A DNA stretch of 13,709 bases. Origin: JBIIUJ01 sp044340025 (lineage in GTDB: Bacteria > Pseudomonadota > Alphaproteobacteria > Caulobacterales > Aquidulcibacteraceae). The stretch spans positions 1 through 13,709 of the forward strand of contig JBIIUJ010000069.1 in assembly GCA_044340025.1 (NCBI GenBank). Direction: 5' to 3'. Both the position numbers and the translations under genes were made by a program. This document shows, piece after piece, positions 1 through 7,224 of this stretch; position 1 is the first letter of the stretch; each line of letters starts with the position of its first letter. The notes under the pieces were generated by a model that did no database searches, had not been told where the DNA came from, and saw nothing but the letters and a program-made list of their open reading frames with translations.

Positions 1-58
1 GTTGGCTCATCCTCCCCCGCCTGCGGGGGAGGTGTCAGCGAAGCTGACGGAGGGGGCA
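1..58. repeat. GC-rich double-hairpin repeat downstream of mutL
   Basis: The stretch holds two adjacent inverted repeats. CCTCCCCCGC (11-20) faces GCGGGGGAGG (23-32), and GTCAGC (34-39) faces GCTGAC (43-48) across a GAA loop; a GGAGGGGG tail follows. It ends where the mutL stop codon begins. Repeats of this look are common between genes in alphaproteobacterial genomes. In the mutL transcript both hairpins fall just after the stop, so they may protect or end the message, but there is no T-run and I do not call a terminator. The repeat may continue to the left of the window. Confidence 0.7.
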
Positions 59-1879
59 TCACCGCCTCCCGAACAGCTTTTCAATGTCGGCGAGCTTCAG
101 CTCCACGAAAGTGGGCCGGCCGTGGTTGCACTGGCCGGAACGCGGCGTCGCTTCCATCTGGCGTAGAAGAGCGTTCATCTCATCGGCCGAGAGCTGGCGG
201 CCGGCCCGCACGCTGCCGTGACACGCCATGGTGGACAGCACCTCGTCCAGCCGCTCCTGAAGGCTGAGCCCCTCGTCGAAGGCGGCGAGATCGTCGCAGA
301 GATCCCGCACGAGGCGGCCGGCGTCCATCTGGCCCAGAAGCGCCGGCGTCTCGCTGACGGCCACCGCGCCGGGGCCGAACGGCTCCACCACGAGGCCGAG
401 CACGGCAAGCTCCTCTGCGCGGGCGAGCAGGCGGGCGCCATCATCTGGGTCCAGCTCCACGATATCGGGGATCAGGAGCGGCTGGCGCGCCACGCCGCCG
501 CCGGCCAGCATCGCCTTCATCCGTTCGAGCGTCAGGCGCTCGTGGGCGGCATGCTGATCCACGATCACCATGCCGTCCGCCGTCTGGGCGACGATATAGG
601 TGCCGTGCAGCTGGGCGCGGGCCGCGCCGAGGGGATAGAGCTCCGGCTCCGGCTCCGGCGCTTGGGCGGCGGCGGGCGCGGCGGAGACGGCGGCGGGCGT
701 CGCCTCCATCACGCCGTGGAAGCTCTGCGCCAGCGGCGCGAACTCGCCGGTCAGGGGGCGTCGGTCGAAGCCGGTGGATTGGGGCCGCCAGCCGCCAAAC
801 CCGCCGCCCGCCTGCGCCGCCCCCAGCGCCGCGCCGGTGACGGTGGTGGCGCCGCGCGCGCCGGCCGCCGCCAGCGCATGGCGCAGCGCCCCGATGATGA
901 GGCCGCGCACCAGCGCGGCGTCGCGGAAACGCACCTCGGTCTTGGCGGGATGCACGTTCACATCCACCAGCGCCGGCTCCAGCTCCAGAAACAACGCCAG
1001 CGCTGGATGACGGTCGCGGGCGAGCACGTCCTGATAGGCCGCGCGCGCCGCCCCCTGCAGCAGCCGATCCTTCACCGGCCGGCCATTCACAAACAGGAAC
1101 TGGAAGCGCGCATCGCCCCGGCTGGCGGTGGGAAGACCCGCAAACCCCGAGAGCCGAACCCCGTCGCGCTCCGCGTGGATAAGGAGGGCGTTCTCCTGGA
1201 AATCGCGCCCCAGAACCGCGCCGAGCCGGCGCAGCCGGCCAGCCTCATCGGCGCTCTCAGATAGTAGCCGCAACTGCATGCGGCCATCCTGCTCCAGCGT
1301 GAAGCCGACATCACAGCGCGCCATGGCGAGCCGCTTGATGACGTCGGAGATCGCCAGCGCCTCGGCCCGCTCGCCTTTCATGAACTTCAGCCGGGCGGGC
1401 GTGGCGTAGAAGAGATCGCGCACCTCCACCCGAGCGCCCGAGCCCGCCCCGCCCCAGGCCGCCGGCATAGGCCCGGAGACAAGCCCGCCTTCCACCAGGA
1501 TGCGCGCGGCCTCGGCGGCGCCCTGCGCGCGGCTGGTGATGGACAGGCGCGCCACCGCGCCAATGCTGGGCAGCGCTTCGCCCCGGAAGCCCATCGTTGC
1601 GATGTTCAGAAGGTCGAGCGCGCCATCCGCCCCGGGGGAGAGCTTGGAGGTGGCGTGGCGCTCCACCGCGAGCGGCAATTCCGCCCGGGCGATGCCGCAA
1701 CCGTCATCCTCGATCAGCAGCCGGGTCAGGCCGCCGCCTTCGGCCGTGACGCGGATGGCGCGGGCGCCGGCGTCGAGGCTGTTTTCGACCAGCTCCTTGA
1801 CCGCCGCAGCCGGCCGCTCCACCACCTCACCGGCGGCGATCTGGTTGACGGCGTCCGGCGGAAGGCGGGCGATGGGCAT
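59..1879 (-). CDS. mutL: DNA mismatch repair protein MutL (endonuclease type)
   Basis: MutL links MutS mismatch recognition to strand removal. The N-terminal GHKL ATPase shows its motifs in order: NQIAAGEVVERPA with catalytic Glu29 in KELVENSLDAG, EDDGCGI, and TMGFRGEALPSI, followed by DLFYATPARLKF. An Ala/Pro/Glu-rich linker leads to the C-terminal dimerisation domain, which carries the DQHA(X)2E(X)4E endonuclease motif at about residues 441-452, plus ACHGSVRAGR and CNHGRPT as the usual metal-site partners. It should therefore nick DNA itself, unlike E. coli MutL. I start at the ATG at 1879 (606 residues) because MPIARLPPDAVNQIAAGE matches the family N-terminus and puts the catalytic Glu at position 29. 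An in-frame ATG at 1915 would add 12 residues with no family match. It lies 62 bases after greA on the same strand and may be co-transcribed. No strong ribosome site is seen. Confidence 0.96.
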   Translation of the reverse strand: MPIARLPPDAVNQIAAGEVVERPAAAVKELVENSLDAGARAIRVTAEGGGLTRLLIEDDGCGIARAELPLAVERHATSKLSPGADGALDLLNIATMGFRGEALPSIGAVARLSITSRAQGAAEAARILVEGGLVSGPMPAAWGGAGSGARVEVRDLFYATPARLKFMKGERAEALAISDVIKRLAMARCDVGFTLEQDGRMQLRLLSESADEAGRLRRLGAVLGRDFQENALLIHAERDGVRLSGFAGLPTASRGDARFQFLFVNGRPVKDRLLQGAARAAYQDVLARDRHPALALFLELEPALVDVNVHPAKTEVRFRDAALVRGLIIGALRHALAAAGARGATTVTGAALGAAQAGGGFGGWRPQSTGFDRRPLTGEFAPLAQSFHGVMEATPAAVSAAPAAAQAPEPEPELYPLGAARAQLHGTYIVAQTADGMVIVDQHAAHERLTLERMKAMLAGGGVARQPLLIPDIVELDPDDGARLLARAEELAVLGLVVEPFGPGAVAVSETPALLGQMDAGRLVRDLCDDLAAFDEGLSLQERLDEVLSTMACHGSVRAGRQLSADEMNALLRQMEATPRSGQCNHGRPTFVELKLADIEKLFGRR

Positions 1880-1941
1880 GGGCGCACTAAGGGCGCGAGT
1901 CCGGGCGCACCGCAACGGGCGGATGCGTCACCGCGCGTGGA

Positions 1942-2415
1942 TCACACCCATTCGACCTTCAGGATCTCGTAGGATTTGGAGCCGCCGGGGGCGACCACCT
2001 CCACAACGTCGCCCTCTTCCTTGCCGATGAGAGCGCGCGCGATCGGGGAGGTAATGGAGACCTTGCCGGTGCGCACGTCGGCCTCGTCCTCGCCCACGAT
2101 CTTGTAGGCGGCTTCCTGCTCGGTGTCCTCGTCGAGCACCCGCACAGTCGCGCCGAACTTCACCGTAGCGCCGGAGAGGCGCGAGATGTCGATCACCTGG
2201 CTGCGGGCGAGCTTGTCTTCAAGCTCGGCCACCCGGCCCTCGATGAAGCTCTGGCGCTCCTTGGCGGCGTGATACTCAGCGTTCTCCGACAGGTCGCCAT
2301 GGCTGCGGGCTTCCGCGATCGCAGCGATCACGGCGGGACGCTCCACCGACTTCAAACGCTTCAGTTCTGCGTCGAGGGCGGCGTAGCCCTCGGCGGTCAT
2401 GGGGATCTTTTCCAT
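1942..2415 (-). CDS. greA: Transcription elongation factor GreA
   Basis: GreA enters the secondary channel of RNA polymerase and stimulates cleavage of backtracked transcripts. At 157 residues the length is exactly that of the family. An N-terminal coiled coil covers roughly residues 8-75, and its tip carries the acidic pair D41 and E44 within GDLSENAEYHAAKE, the signature that coordinates the catalytic Mg ion. The FKBP-like C-terminal domain follows, with VKFGATVRVLDED and the closing SPIARALIGKEEGD segment. The start MEKIPMT is typical. The Shine-Dalgarno sequence is weak. The gene lies 58 bases downstream of carB, and that gap holds a 7-bp hairpin. carB followed by greA on one strand is a pairing I recall from proteobacteria, so co-transcription is likely. 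Confidence 0.96.
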   Translation of the reverse strand: MEKIPMTAEGYAALDAELKRLKSVERPAVIAAIAEARSHGDLSENAEYHAAKERQSFIEGRVAELEDKLARSQVIDISRLSGATVKFGATVRVLDEDTEQEAAYKIVGEDEADVRTGKVSITSPIARALIGKEEGDVVEVVAPGGSKSYEILKVEWV

Positions 2416-2440
2416 GGAATGGAGGGTCTCTCTAGATCGA

Positions 2441-2459
2441 GGCCCAATAGGTTTGGGCC
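2441..2459 (-). other. Hairpin between carB and greA
   Basis: GGCCCAA (2441-2447) and TTGGGCC (2453-2459) form a perfect 7-bp stem with a 5-base loop, 14 bases after the carB stop in the transcript. No T-run follows it in the direction of transcription, so it is not a standard intrinsic terminator. It could be a weak attenuator, a processing site or chance. The greA start lies 25 bases further on. Confidence 0.4.
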
Positions 2460-2473
2460 GAAATGCTCAAAGG

Positions 2474-5400
2474 TCAAGAGTAAGCCTGCAAAGGCCTCAC
2501 CCTCAGTCCGCCGTCGCGCGCCGCTGCAATCGCCTGAACGGCCGCGCGCGCGCCCGAAAGCGTCGTGTAGTAAGGCACGTTCTCCATCAGAGCGGTGCGC
2601 CGGATATCGAAACTGTCGAGCAGCGATTGCTGGCCCTCGGTCGTGTTGAACACGAGCTGCACCTCGCCGTTGTGGATGGCGTCCACGATGTGAGGGCGTC
2701 CTTCGAGCTTCTTGTTGATCGGCGTGCAGGCCACCCCCGCCGCCTGAAGGTGGGCCGCCGTGCCGCGCGTGGCGACGATGGCAAAGCCCATCGCGACGAG
2801 CTGGCGCGCAGGCTCGACGATTGCGGCTTTGTCGCTCTCCTTCACGGAGATGAAGGCGGTGCCAGCGAGCGGGAGCTTGGCGCCGGCGGCGAGCTGGCTC
2901 TTGAGATAGGCGGCAGCGAAATCGCGATCGAGGCCCATCACCTCGCCGGTGGAGCGCATCTCCGGCCCGAGCGCCGGGTCCACGCCCTTGAACCGGGAGA
3001 AGGGGAACACCGCTTCCTTGACCGCCACATGATCGAGGGTCTTCGCGGCGAGGCCAAAGCTTGCCACCGGGGCGCCAGCCATCACCTGGGCGGCGATGGA
3101 GGCGACCGGCGCGCCAATCGTCTTGGCCACGAACGGCACCGTGCGCGAGGCGCGCGGATTGGCCTCCAGCACATAGATGTCGACGCCCTTCACGGCATAT
3201 TGCACGTTTATCAGGCCCTTCACGCCCAGCGCCCGGGCCAGAAGGGCGGTCTGGCGCTCGATCTCGGTCACTGTGGCGGCCGGCAGGGTGTAGGGCGGCA
3301 GCGCACAGGCGCTGTCTCCGGAATGGATGCCGGCCTCCTCGATATGCTCCATCACGCCCGCGATGAAGACGCCCTCGCCATCGCAAAGCGCATCGACGTC
3401 TACCTCGATCGCGTCGCGCAGATACTGGTCTATCAGGATCGGCTGGTCGCCCGAGGCGGCGAGCGCCTCGCGCACATAGCGCTGGAGGTGGGCGGGATCA
3501 TGGACGATCTCCATCCCCCGACCGCCCAGCACGTTGGAAGGACGCAGAACGACCGGATAGCCGACCACATCGGCGCCAGCCAGCGCCTCGGCCTCGGTGC
3601 GCGCGGTCGCGTTGCGCGGCTGAACCAGGCCGATCTCGTGTAGCAGCGCCTGGAAGCGCTCGCGGTCCTCGGCCTGGTCGATCGCGTCGGGGCTGGTGCC
3701 GAGAATGGGCACGCCGGCAGCCTCAAGCGGCTTTGCCAGTTTCAGCGGCGTCTGGCCGCCGAACTGGACGATGACGCCCAGAAGCGCGCCGCGCTGCTGT
3801 TCGACAGCGATGATCTCCAGCACGTCTTCGGCTGTCAGCGGCTCGAAATAGAGCCGATCCGACGTGTCGTAGTCGGTCGAGACCGTCTCCGGGTTGCAGT
3901 TGACCATGATCGATTCAACGCCGATCGCCCCGCAAGCGAACGCCGCGTGACAGCAGCAATAATCGAACTCGATCCCCTGCCCGATCCTGTTCGGCCCGCC
4001 GCCCAGGATCACGATCTTCTTGCGGTCGGATACGTCGCTTTCGCACTCGGGCGCGGCGGCGTGCAGGCCGGCCTCATAGGTGGAGTACATGTAGGGCGTG
4101 TCGGCGCGGAACTCGGCCGCGCAGGTGTCGATCCGCTTGAACACCGGCCGCACGCCGGCGGCGTGGCGCGCGGCGCGCACCGCCAATTCGCTGGCCCCGC
4201 TCAACTGGGCGAGGCGCACGTCGGAAAAGCCCATCGCCTTCACCGCGCGCCAGTCCTGTGGCGTCTGGGGCAGGCCGTCGGAGGCGATGGCGGCCTCTAC
4301 CGCGATGATGTCCTCCATCTGGCGCAGGAACCACGGGTCGATCCGGCAGGCGGCCTGCACGTCGTCCACGCTCAGGCCCGCACGGAAGGCCTGCCCCACG
4401 GCCAGGATGCGCTCTGGCGTCGGGGTGGCCAGCGCGGCAAGGATCGTATCGCGATCAAGCGGCATGTCGGCGGGCGGATTGAGGCCGCAAAGCCCCGTCT
4501 CCAGCGAGCGCAACGCCTTCTGGAAGCTTTCCTGGAAGGTCCGCCCGATCGCCATCGCCTCGCCCACCGATTTCATGGAGGTGGTCAGCGTCGGGTCGGC
4601 GCCGCGGTACTTCTCGAACGCGAAGCGGGGGATTTTCGTGACGACATAATCGATCGTCGGCTCGAAGCTCGCGGGCGTCGCGCCGCCGGTGATGTCGTTG
4701 TCGATCTCGTCGAGCGTGTAGCCGACGGCCAGCCGGGCGGCGACCTTGGCGATGGGAAAGCCCGTGGCCTTGGATGCGAGCGCGGAGGAGCGCGACACCC
4801 GCGGGTTCATCTCGATCACGACCATGCGGCCATCGGCCGGATTGATCGCGAACTGCACATTGGAGCCGCCGGTCTCCACCCCCACCTCGCGCAGCACTGC
4901 GATCGAGGCATCGCGCATGCGCTGGTATTCCTTGTCGGTCAGGGTCAGGGCGGGGGCGACCGTGATGGAATCGCCGGTGTGCACGCCCATGGGATCAATG
5001 TTCTCGATCGAGCAGATGATGATGCAATTGTCCGCCCGGTCGCGGACCACCTCCATCTCGAACTCTTTCCAGCCGAGAACGCTTTCCTCCACCAGCACTT
5101 CGCCCACGGGCGAGAGCGCAAGCCCGCCGCGCACGATCTCGCGGAATTCCTGCCGGTTGTAGGCGATGCCGCCGCCCGTGCCCGCGAGGGTGAAGCTCGG
5201 CCGGATGATGGCGGGAAGGCCCACCTTCTCCATCGCGACCTCAGCGTCGTCCATCGTGTTGACGACGTGGGACTTGGGGCTCTCGAGCCCGATCTTGTCC
5301 ATCGCGTCGCGGAATTTCTGGCGGTCTTCGGCCTTCTCGATCACCTCGGCGCGGGCGCCGATCATCTCCACGCCATAGCGCGCAAGCACGCCCGACTTTT

Positions 5401-5707
5401 CCAGCGCGAGGCCGCAGTTCAGAGCGGTCTGGCCGCCCATGGTGGGCAGCAGCGCATCGGGCCGCTCGGCGGCGATGATCTTCTCCACCACCTCCGGCGT
5501 GATGGGCTCGATATAGGTGGCGTCGGCAAGCTCCGGATCCGTCATGATGGTGGCGGGGTTGGAGTTCACCAGAATGACGCGATAGCCTTCCGCTTTCAGC
5601 GCCTTGCAGGCCTGAACGCCGGAATAGTCGAACTCGCACGCCTGGCCGATCACGATCGGCCCCGCCCCGATGATCAGGATCGAGGACAGGTCTGTCCGTT
5701 TCGGCAT
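2474..5707 (-). CDS. carB: Carbamoyl-phosphate synthase large subunit CarB
   Basis: CarB makes carbamoyl phosphate from bicarbonate, ammonia (delivered by CarA from glutamine) and two ATP, feeding pyrimidine and arginine synthesis. The 1077 residues match the family length. The internal duplication is clear: IIGAGPIVIGQACEFDYSG near the N-terminus is repeated as ILGGGPNRIGQGIEFDYCC in the second half, and the ATP-grasp metal motifs appear as EMNPRVSRSSALASKATG and EANPRASRTVPFVAKTIG. The oligomerisation domain separates the halves, and a C-terminal MGS-like allosteric domain ends the protein (about residues 936-1077, with INKKLEGRPHIVDAI). The start is supported by AAGGAG (5716-5721) 8 bases upstream. 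carA is not adjacent: the upstream neighbour is a lipoprotein gene beyond a repeat-filled 250-base gap. CarA must be encoded elsewhere. Confidence 0.98.
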   Translation of the reverse strand: MPKRTDLSSILIIGAGPIVIGQACEFDYSGVQACKALKAEGYRVILVNSNPATIMTDPELADATYIEPITPEVVEKIIAAERPDALLPTMGGQTALNCGLALEKSGVLARYGVEMIGARAEVIEKAEDRQKFRDAMDKIGLESPKSHVVNTMDDAEVAMEKVGLPAIIRPSFTLAGTGGGIAYNRQEFREIVRGGLALSPVGEVLVEESVLGWKEFEMEVVRDRADNCIIICSIENIDPMGVHTGDSITVAPALTLTDKEYQRMRDASIAVLREVGVETGGSNVQFAINPADGRMVVIEMNPRVSRSSALASKATGFPIAKVAARLAVGYTLDEIDNDITGGATPASFEPTIDYVVTKIPRFAFEKYRGADPTLTTSMKSVGEAMAIGRTFQESFQKALRSLETGLCGLNPPADMPLDRDTILAALATPTPERILAVGQAFRAGLSVDDVQAACRIDPWFLRQMEDIIAVEAAIASDGLPQTPQDWRAVKAMGFSDVRLAQLSGASELAVRAARHAAGVRPVFKRIDTCAAEFRADTPYMYSTYEAGLHAAAPECESDVSDRKKIVILGGGPNRIGQGIEFDYCCCHAAFACGAIGVESIMVNCNPETVSTDYDTSDRLYFEPLTAEDVLEIIAVEQQRGALLGVIVQFGGQTPLKLAKPLEAAGVPILGTSPDAIDQAEDRERFQALLHEIGLVQPRNATARTEAEALAGADVVGYPVVLRPSNVLGGRGMEIVHDPAHLQRYVREALAASGDQPILIDQYLRDAIEVDVDALCDGEGVFIAGVMEHIEEAGIHSGDSACALPPYTLPAATVTEIERQTALLARALGVKGLINVQYAVKGVDIYVLEANPRASRTVPFVAKTIGAPVASIAAQVMAGAPVASFGLAAKTLDHVAVKEAVFPFSRFKGVDPALGPEMRSTGEVMGLDRDFAAAYLKSQLAAGAKLPLAGTAFISVKESDKAAIVEPARQLVAMGFAIVATRGTAAHLQAAGVACTPINKKLEGRPHIVDAIHNGEVQLVFNTTEGQQSLLDSFDIRRTALMENVPYYTTLSGARAAVQAIAAARDGGLRVRPLQAYS

Positions 5708-5715
5708 GGCGGGGG

Positions 5716-5721
5716 CTCCTT
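5716..5721 (-). promoter_or_regulatory. Shine-Dalgarno of carB
   Basis: AAGGAG on the minus strand, 8 bases before the carB ATG, is one of the strongest ribosome sites in the minus-strand run. A GC-rich hairpin (5732-5756) ends only 10 bases upstream of it. Confidence 0.7.
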
Positions 5722-5731
5722 ACGCGACAAA

Positions 5732-5756
5732 CCCTCCCCCGGGGGTCGGGGGAGGG
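5732..5756. repeat. GC-rich hairpin in the carB leader
   Basis: CCCTCCCCC (5732-5740) and GGGGGAGGG (5748-5756) form a perfect 9-bp stem with a 7-base loop. Its base composition resembles the hairpins at 11-32 and 8744-8765, so the three may be one loose family of short GC-rich palindromes. In the carB transcript it would stand just before the ribosome site and be followed by TTTGTCG, too short a T-run to call a terminator with confidence. Confidence 0.6.
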
Positions 5757-5835
5757 CTCGCCGGTTCAGGGGCGCGTGTTAAGCCGCAGACGGGGGGCGC
5801 GCAAGGCCGCTTTGCGGAGCGAGCGCATGGGCGTC

Positions 5836-5928
5836 GTCATCCCGGCGGGGTGGAGCGGGAGCCGGGGCCTGAGCGGGGATGAGACGTCACGAGGTCCCGG
5901 ATCGGGGCGTCGCCCCGTCCGGGATGTC
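5836..5928 (-). repeat. 93-bp two-hairpin palindromic element, copy 1 (inverted)
   Basis: On the plus strand it starts GTCATCCCGG and ends CCGGGATGTC, so the ends are inverted repeats with one mismatch. Read on the minus strand, its first 35 bases match the copy inside ileS at 33 positions. The strong hairpin pairs 5895-5901 with 5918-5924 and 5903-5908 with 5912-5917, with one bulged base and a 3-base loop. A second stem pairs 5841-5846 with 5861-5866. It fills much of the gap between the BamF-like gene and carB and starts about 30 bases past the BamF-like stop. No target-site duplication is obvious. Confidence 0.8.
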
Positions 5929-5957
5929 AGGGGCAAGGCTTTCCGGGTAGGGAAGCC

Positions 5958-6512
5958 CTACATCCCCGGCAGCTTGAAGCCGCGCGGCGCGTTCTGCTGG
6001 ATGGTCACCTGGCCGCCGCCGGTGGCGTTGCGGATCGCTTCCTGTTCGAGGCGGCGGGCCTCCTCCTCGGAAGGCAGCGGCGCGGGGGCTGCGGCGGGCG
6101 CGCTGTCGGCGCGGCCGAAGCTGAGCAGGCGGTCGGCAAAGCTGCGCGGCTTGCGCACCACGCCGCCGCCTTCATCGTCCACCACAGCCCGGATTCGGGG
6201 ATCGGCGTTCTGGGCTCCGGCGCGCGCCACGAGCACTTGCTCACCCTCGCTCGCCTCCTGCCCGATCTGGACGCCGAACAGCGCTGTGCGGGCCTGCAGA
6301 TCGGCGCGCAGTTCCATCGGCCGGGCTTCGCCGGGACGGGGCGGGCGCAGATTGAACTCGGGCGGGATCACCAGCGGCGCCTTGGTGACGACGCGGAATT
6401 CATCGGGCGCGACCTTCTCCGCGCCCACAGCCTGGCGAAAGCTGGCGCAGCCGCCAAGGGCGCTGGCCGCGGCAAGCGCTGTCAAAACGGCGAGTTTGGC
6501 GGTCGGGCGCAT
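5958..6512 (-). CDS. DUF3035 lipoprotein, BamF-like
   Basis: This is a 184-residue lipoprotein. A short basic N-terminus (MRPTAK) and a hydrophobic stretch lead to the lipobox LGGC with the lipidated Cys at residue 22. Just after it, DEFRVVTKAPLVIPPEFNL fits the conserved motif of DUF3035 proteins, called BamF in Caulobacter, where they associate with the BAM complex that folds outer-membrane beta-barrels. The remainder is low in complexity: an Ala/Pro-rich spacer, then an acidic-basic helix (PSEEEARRLEQEAIRNA) and a short Gly/Gln tail. GAGGA, 5 bases before the ATG, supports the start. It lies directly downstream of lspA, whose product would process it. The assignment to DUF3035 is firm; a role identical to Caulobacter BamF is inferred. 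Confidence 0.85.
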   Translation of the reverse strand: MRPTAKLAVLTALAAASALGGCASFRQAVGAEKVAPDEFRVVTKAPLVIPPEFNLRPPRPGEARPMELRADLQARTALFGVQIGQEASEGEQVLVARAGAQNADPRIRAVVDDEGGGVVRKPRSFADRLLSFGRADSAPAAAPAPLPSEEEARRLEQEAIRNATGGGQVTIQQNAPRGFKLPGM

Positions 6513-6539
6513 GGCGATCCTCGTCTGTGTTGCTTTTGC

Positions 6540-6567
6540 CTTAGCCCAAAGCCGGAACCCGCGCCAA
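6540..6567 (-). promoter_or_regulatory. Possible promoter for the BamF-like gene
   Basis: On the minus strand, TTGGCG (6567-6562) and GCTAAG (6545-6540) are spaced by 16 bases and would start transcription some 20 bases before the ribosome site of the lipoprotein gene. Both hexamers differ from the sigma-70 consensus, so this is only a candidate in a 102-base gap after lspA. Confidence 0.22.
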
Positions 6568-6614
6568 GGCTGCGACGCATGGGGCGTGATTAAACCGTGG
6601 TTACATCGCCGCGC

Positions 6615-7109
6615 TCAAGCCGGGGTCTTTGGCTCGTCCTTGGTGAACAGCATCTCCAGCGCCAGCAGGATCGCCCCCACCGTGATGGCCGCGTCCGCCA
6701 CGTTGAACACATAGGGAAAGAACAGCCCGGAAAAGTCGAAGAAGTCGGCCACCGCGCCAAACCGGATCCGGTCGATCATGTTGCCGATCGCCCCGCCGAT
6801 CACGAGGCCCAGCGCCACGACCGTGGTGATCCGAGAAGCCCGCGCCATCCAGACTGCAAAGCCCGACGCGATCACCGCCGACAGCCCCACCAGAAGCCAG
6901 CGCTCGAAATCCGATCCCGCCCGCAACAGGCCAAACGACACGCCATAGTTCCACACCATGGTGAGATCGAAGATCGCGCTGATCTCGATCTGGCCGAAAT
7001 CCGGCGGCGCCCGGGTCCCGAGCAGCCCCATGATCCATACCTTTGAAGCCTGATCGGCGACGAAGATCGCAAGCGCCAGCAGGAAGCCGAAGAGGGATTG
7101 GCGAGACAT
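6615..7109 (-). CDS. lspA: Lipoprotein signal peptidase (signal peptidase II)
   Basis: LspA is an inner-membrane aspartyl protease that removes the signal peptide of diacylglyceryl-modified prolipoproteins. The 164-residue protein has about four membrane segments and the family motifs in order: DQASK (residues 19-23), WNYGVSFGLL (53-62), GGAIGNMIDR (105-114), VADFFDF (120-126) and FNVADAAITVG (135-145). The conserved acidic residues D113, D122 and D139 are present, and the catalytic pair lies among them. AGGG (7118-7121) is the only ribosome site visible and stands 8 bases before the ATG. The gap to ileS (115 bases) is almost wholly one repeat element, whose end is 12 bases from this start. 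ileS followed by lspA is a classic bacterial pairing. Confidence 0.97.
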   Translation of the reverse strand: MSRQSLFGFLLALAIFVADQASKVWIMGLLGTRAPPDFGQIEISAIFDLTMVWNYGVSFGLLRAGSDFERWLLVGLSAVIASGFAVWMARASRITTVVALGLVIGGAIGNMIDRIRFGAVADFFDFSGLFFPYVFNVADAAITVGAILLALEMLFTKDEPKTPA

Positions 7110-7121
7110 CAGCGCGACCCT

Positions 7122-7214
7122 GTCATCCCGGACGGCGCGAAGCGCTGATCCGGGACCGCATGGCGATCCAGGCTGAACATGATCCCGGCTTTCGCTTCGC
7201 TCAGCCGGGATGAC
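7122..7214 (+). repeat. 93-bp two-hairpin palindromic element, copy 2
   Basis: It starts GTCATCCCGG and ends CCGGGATGAC, perfect 10-base inverted ends. First hairpin: 7126-7132 pairs with 7149-7155 and 7133-7138 with 7142-7147, with a bulged A at 7148 and loop GAA. Second hairpin: ATCCCGGCT (7182-7190) pairs with AGCCGGGAT (7203-7211). Compared with the ileS copy, C7136 and G7144 are a paired swap that keeps the base pair, and G7134/T7146 becomes a wobble pair. It occupies nearly all of the ileS-lspA gap. Confidence 0.85.
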
Positions 7215-7224
7215 GGGGCGGCCC

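Noticed and set aside
641..660. Short GGCTCC tandem repeat in mutL
   Set aside because: It encodes the Pro/Glu run of the disordered linker, where such repeats are ordinary.
218..1264. Long plus-strand open frame opposite mutL
   Set aside because: It is rich in His, Arg and Gly with no recognisable domain and lies fully opposite a well-supported gene; such frames are a by-product of high GC at third codon positions.
1880..1915. N-terminal extension of mutL from an ATG at 1915
   Set aside because: The 12 added residues have no counterpart in MutL proteins; the ATG at 1879 gives the usual N-terminus.
5644..5661. Perfect inverted repeat GGCCGAT/ATCGGCC in carB
   Set aside because: It falls in codons for the conserved GPIVIGQA segment and is explained by codon choice; the same spot in the protein is invariant.
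3947..5782. Long plus-strand open frame opposite carB (over 600 residues)
   Set aside because: Low-complexity His/Arg/Asp-rich translation with no motif, wholly antisense to carB, which has every family motif.
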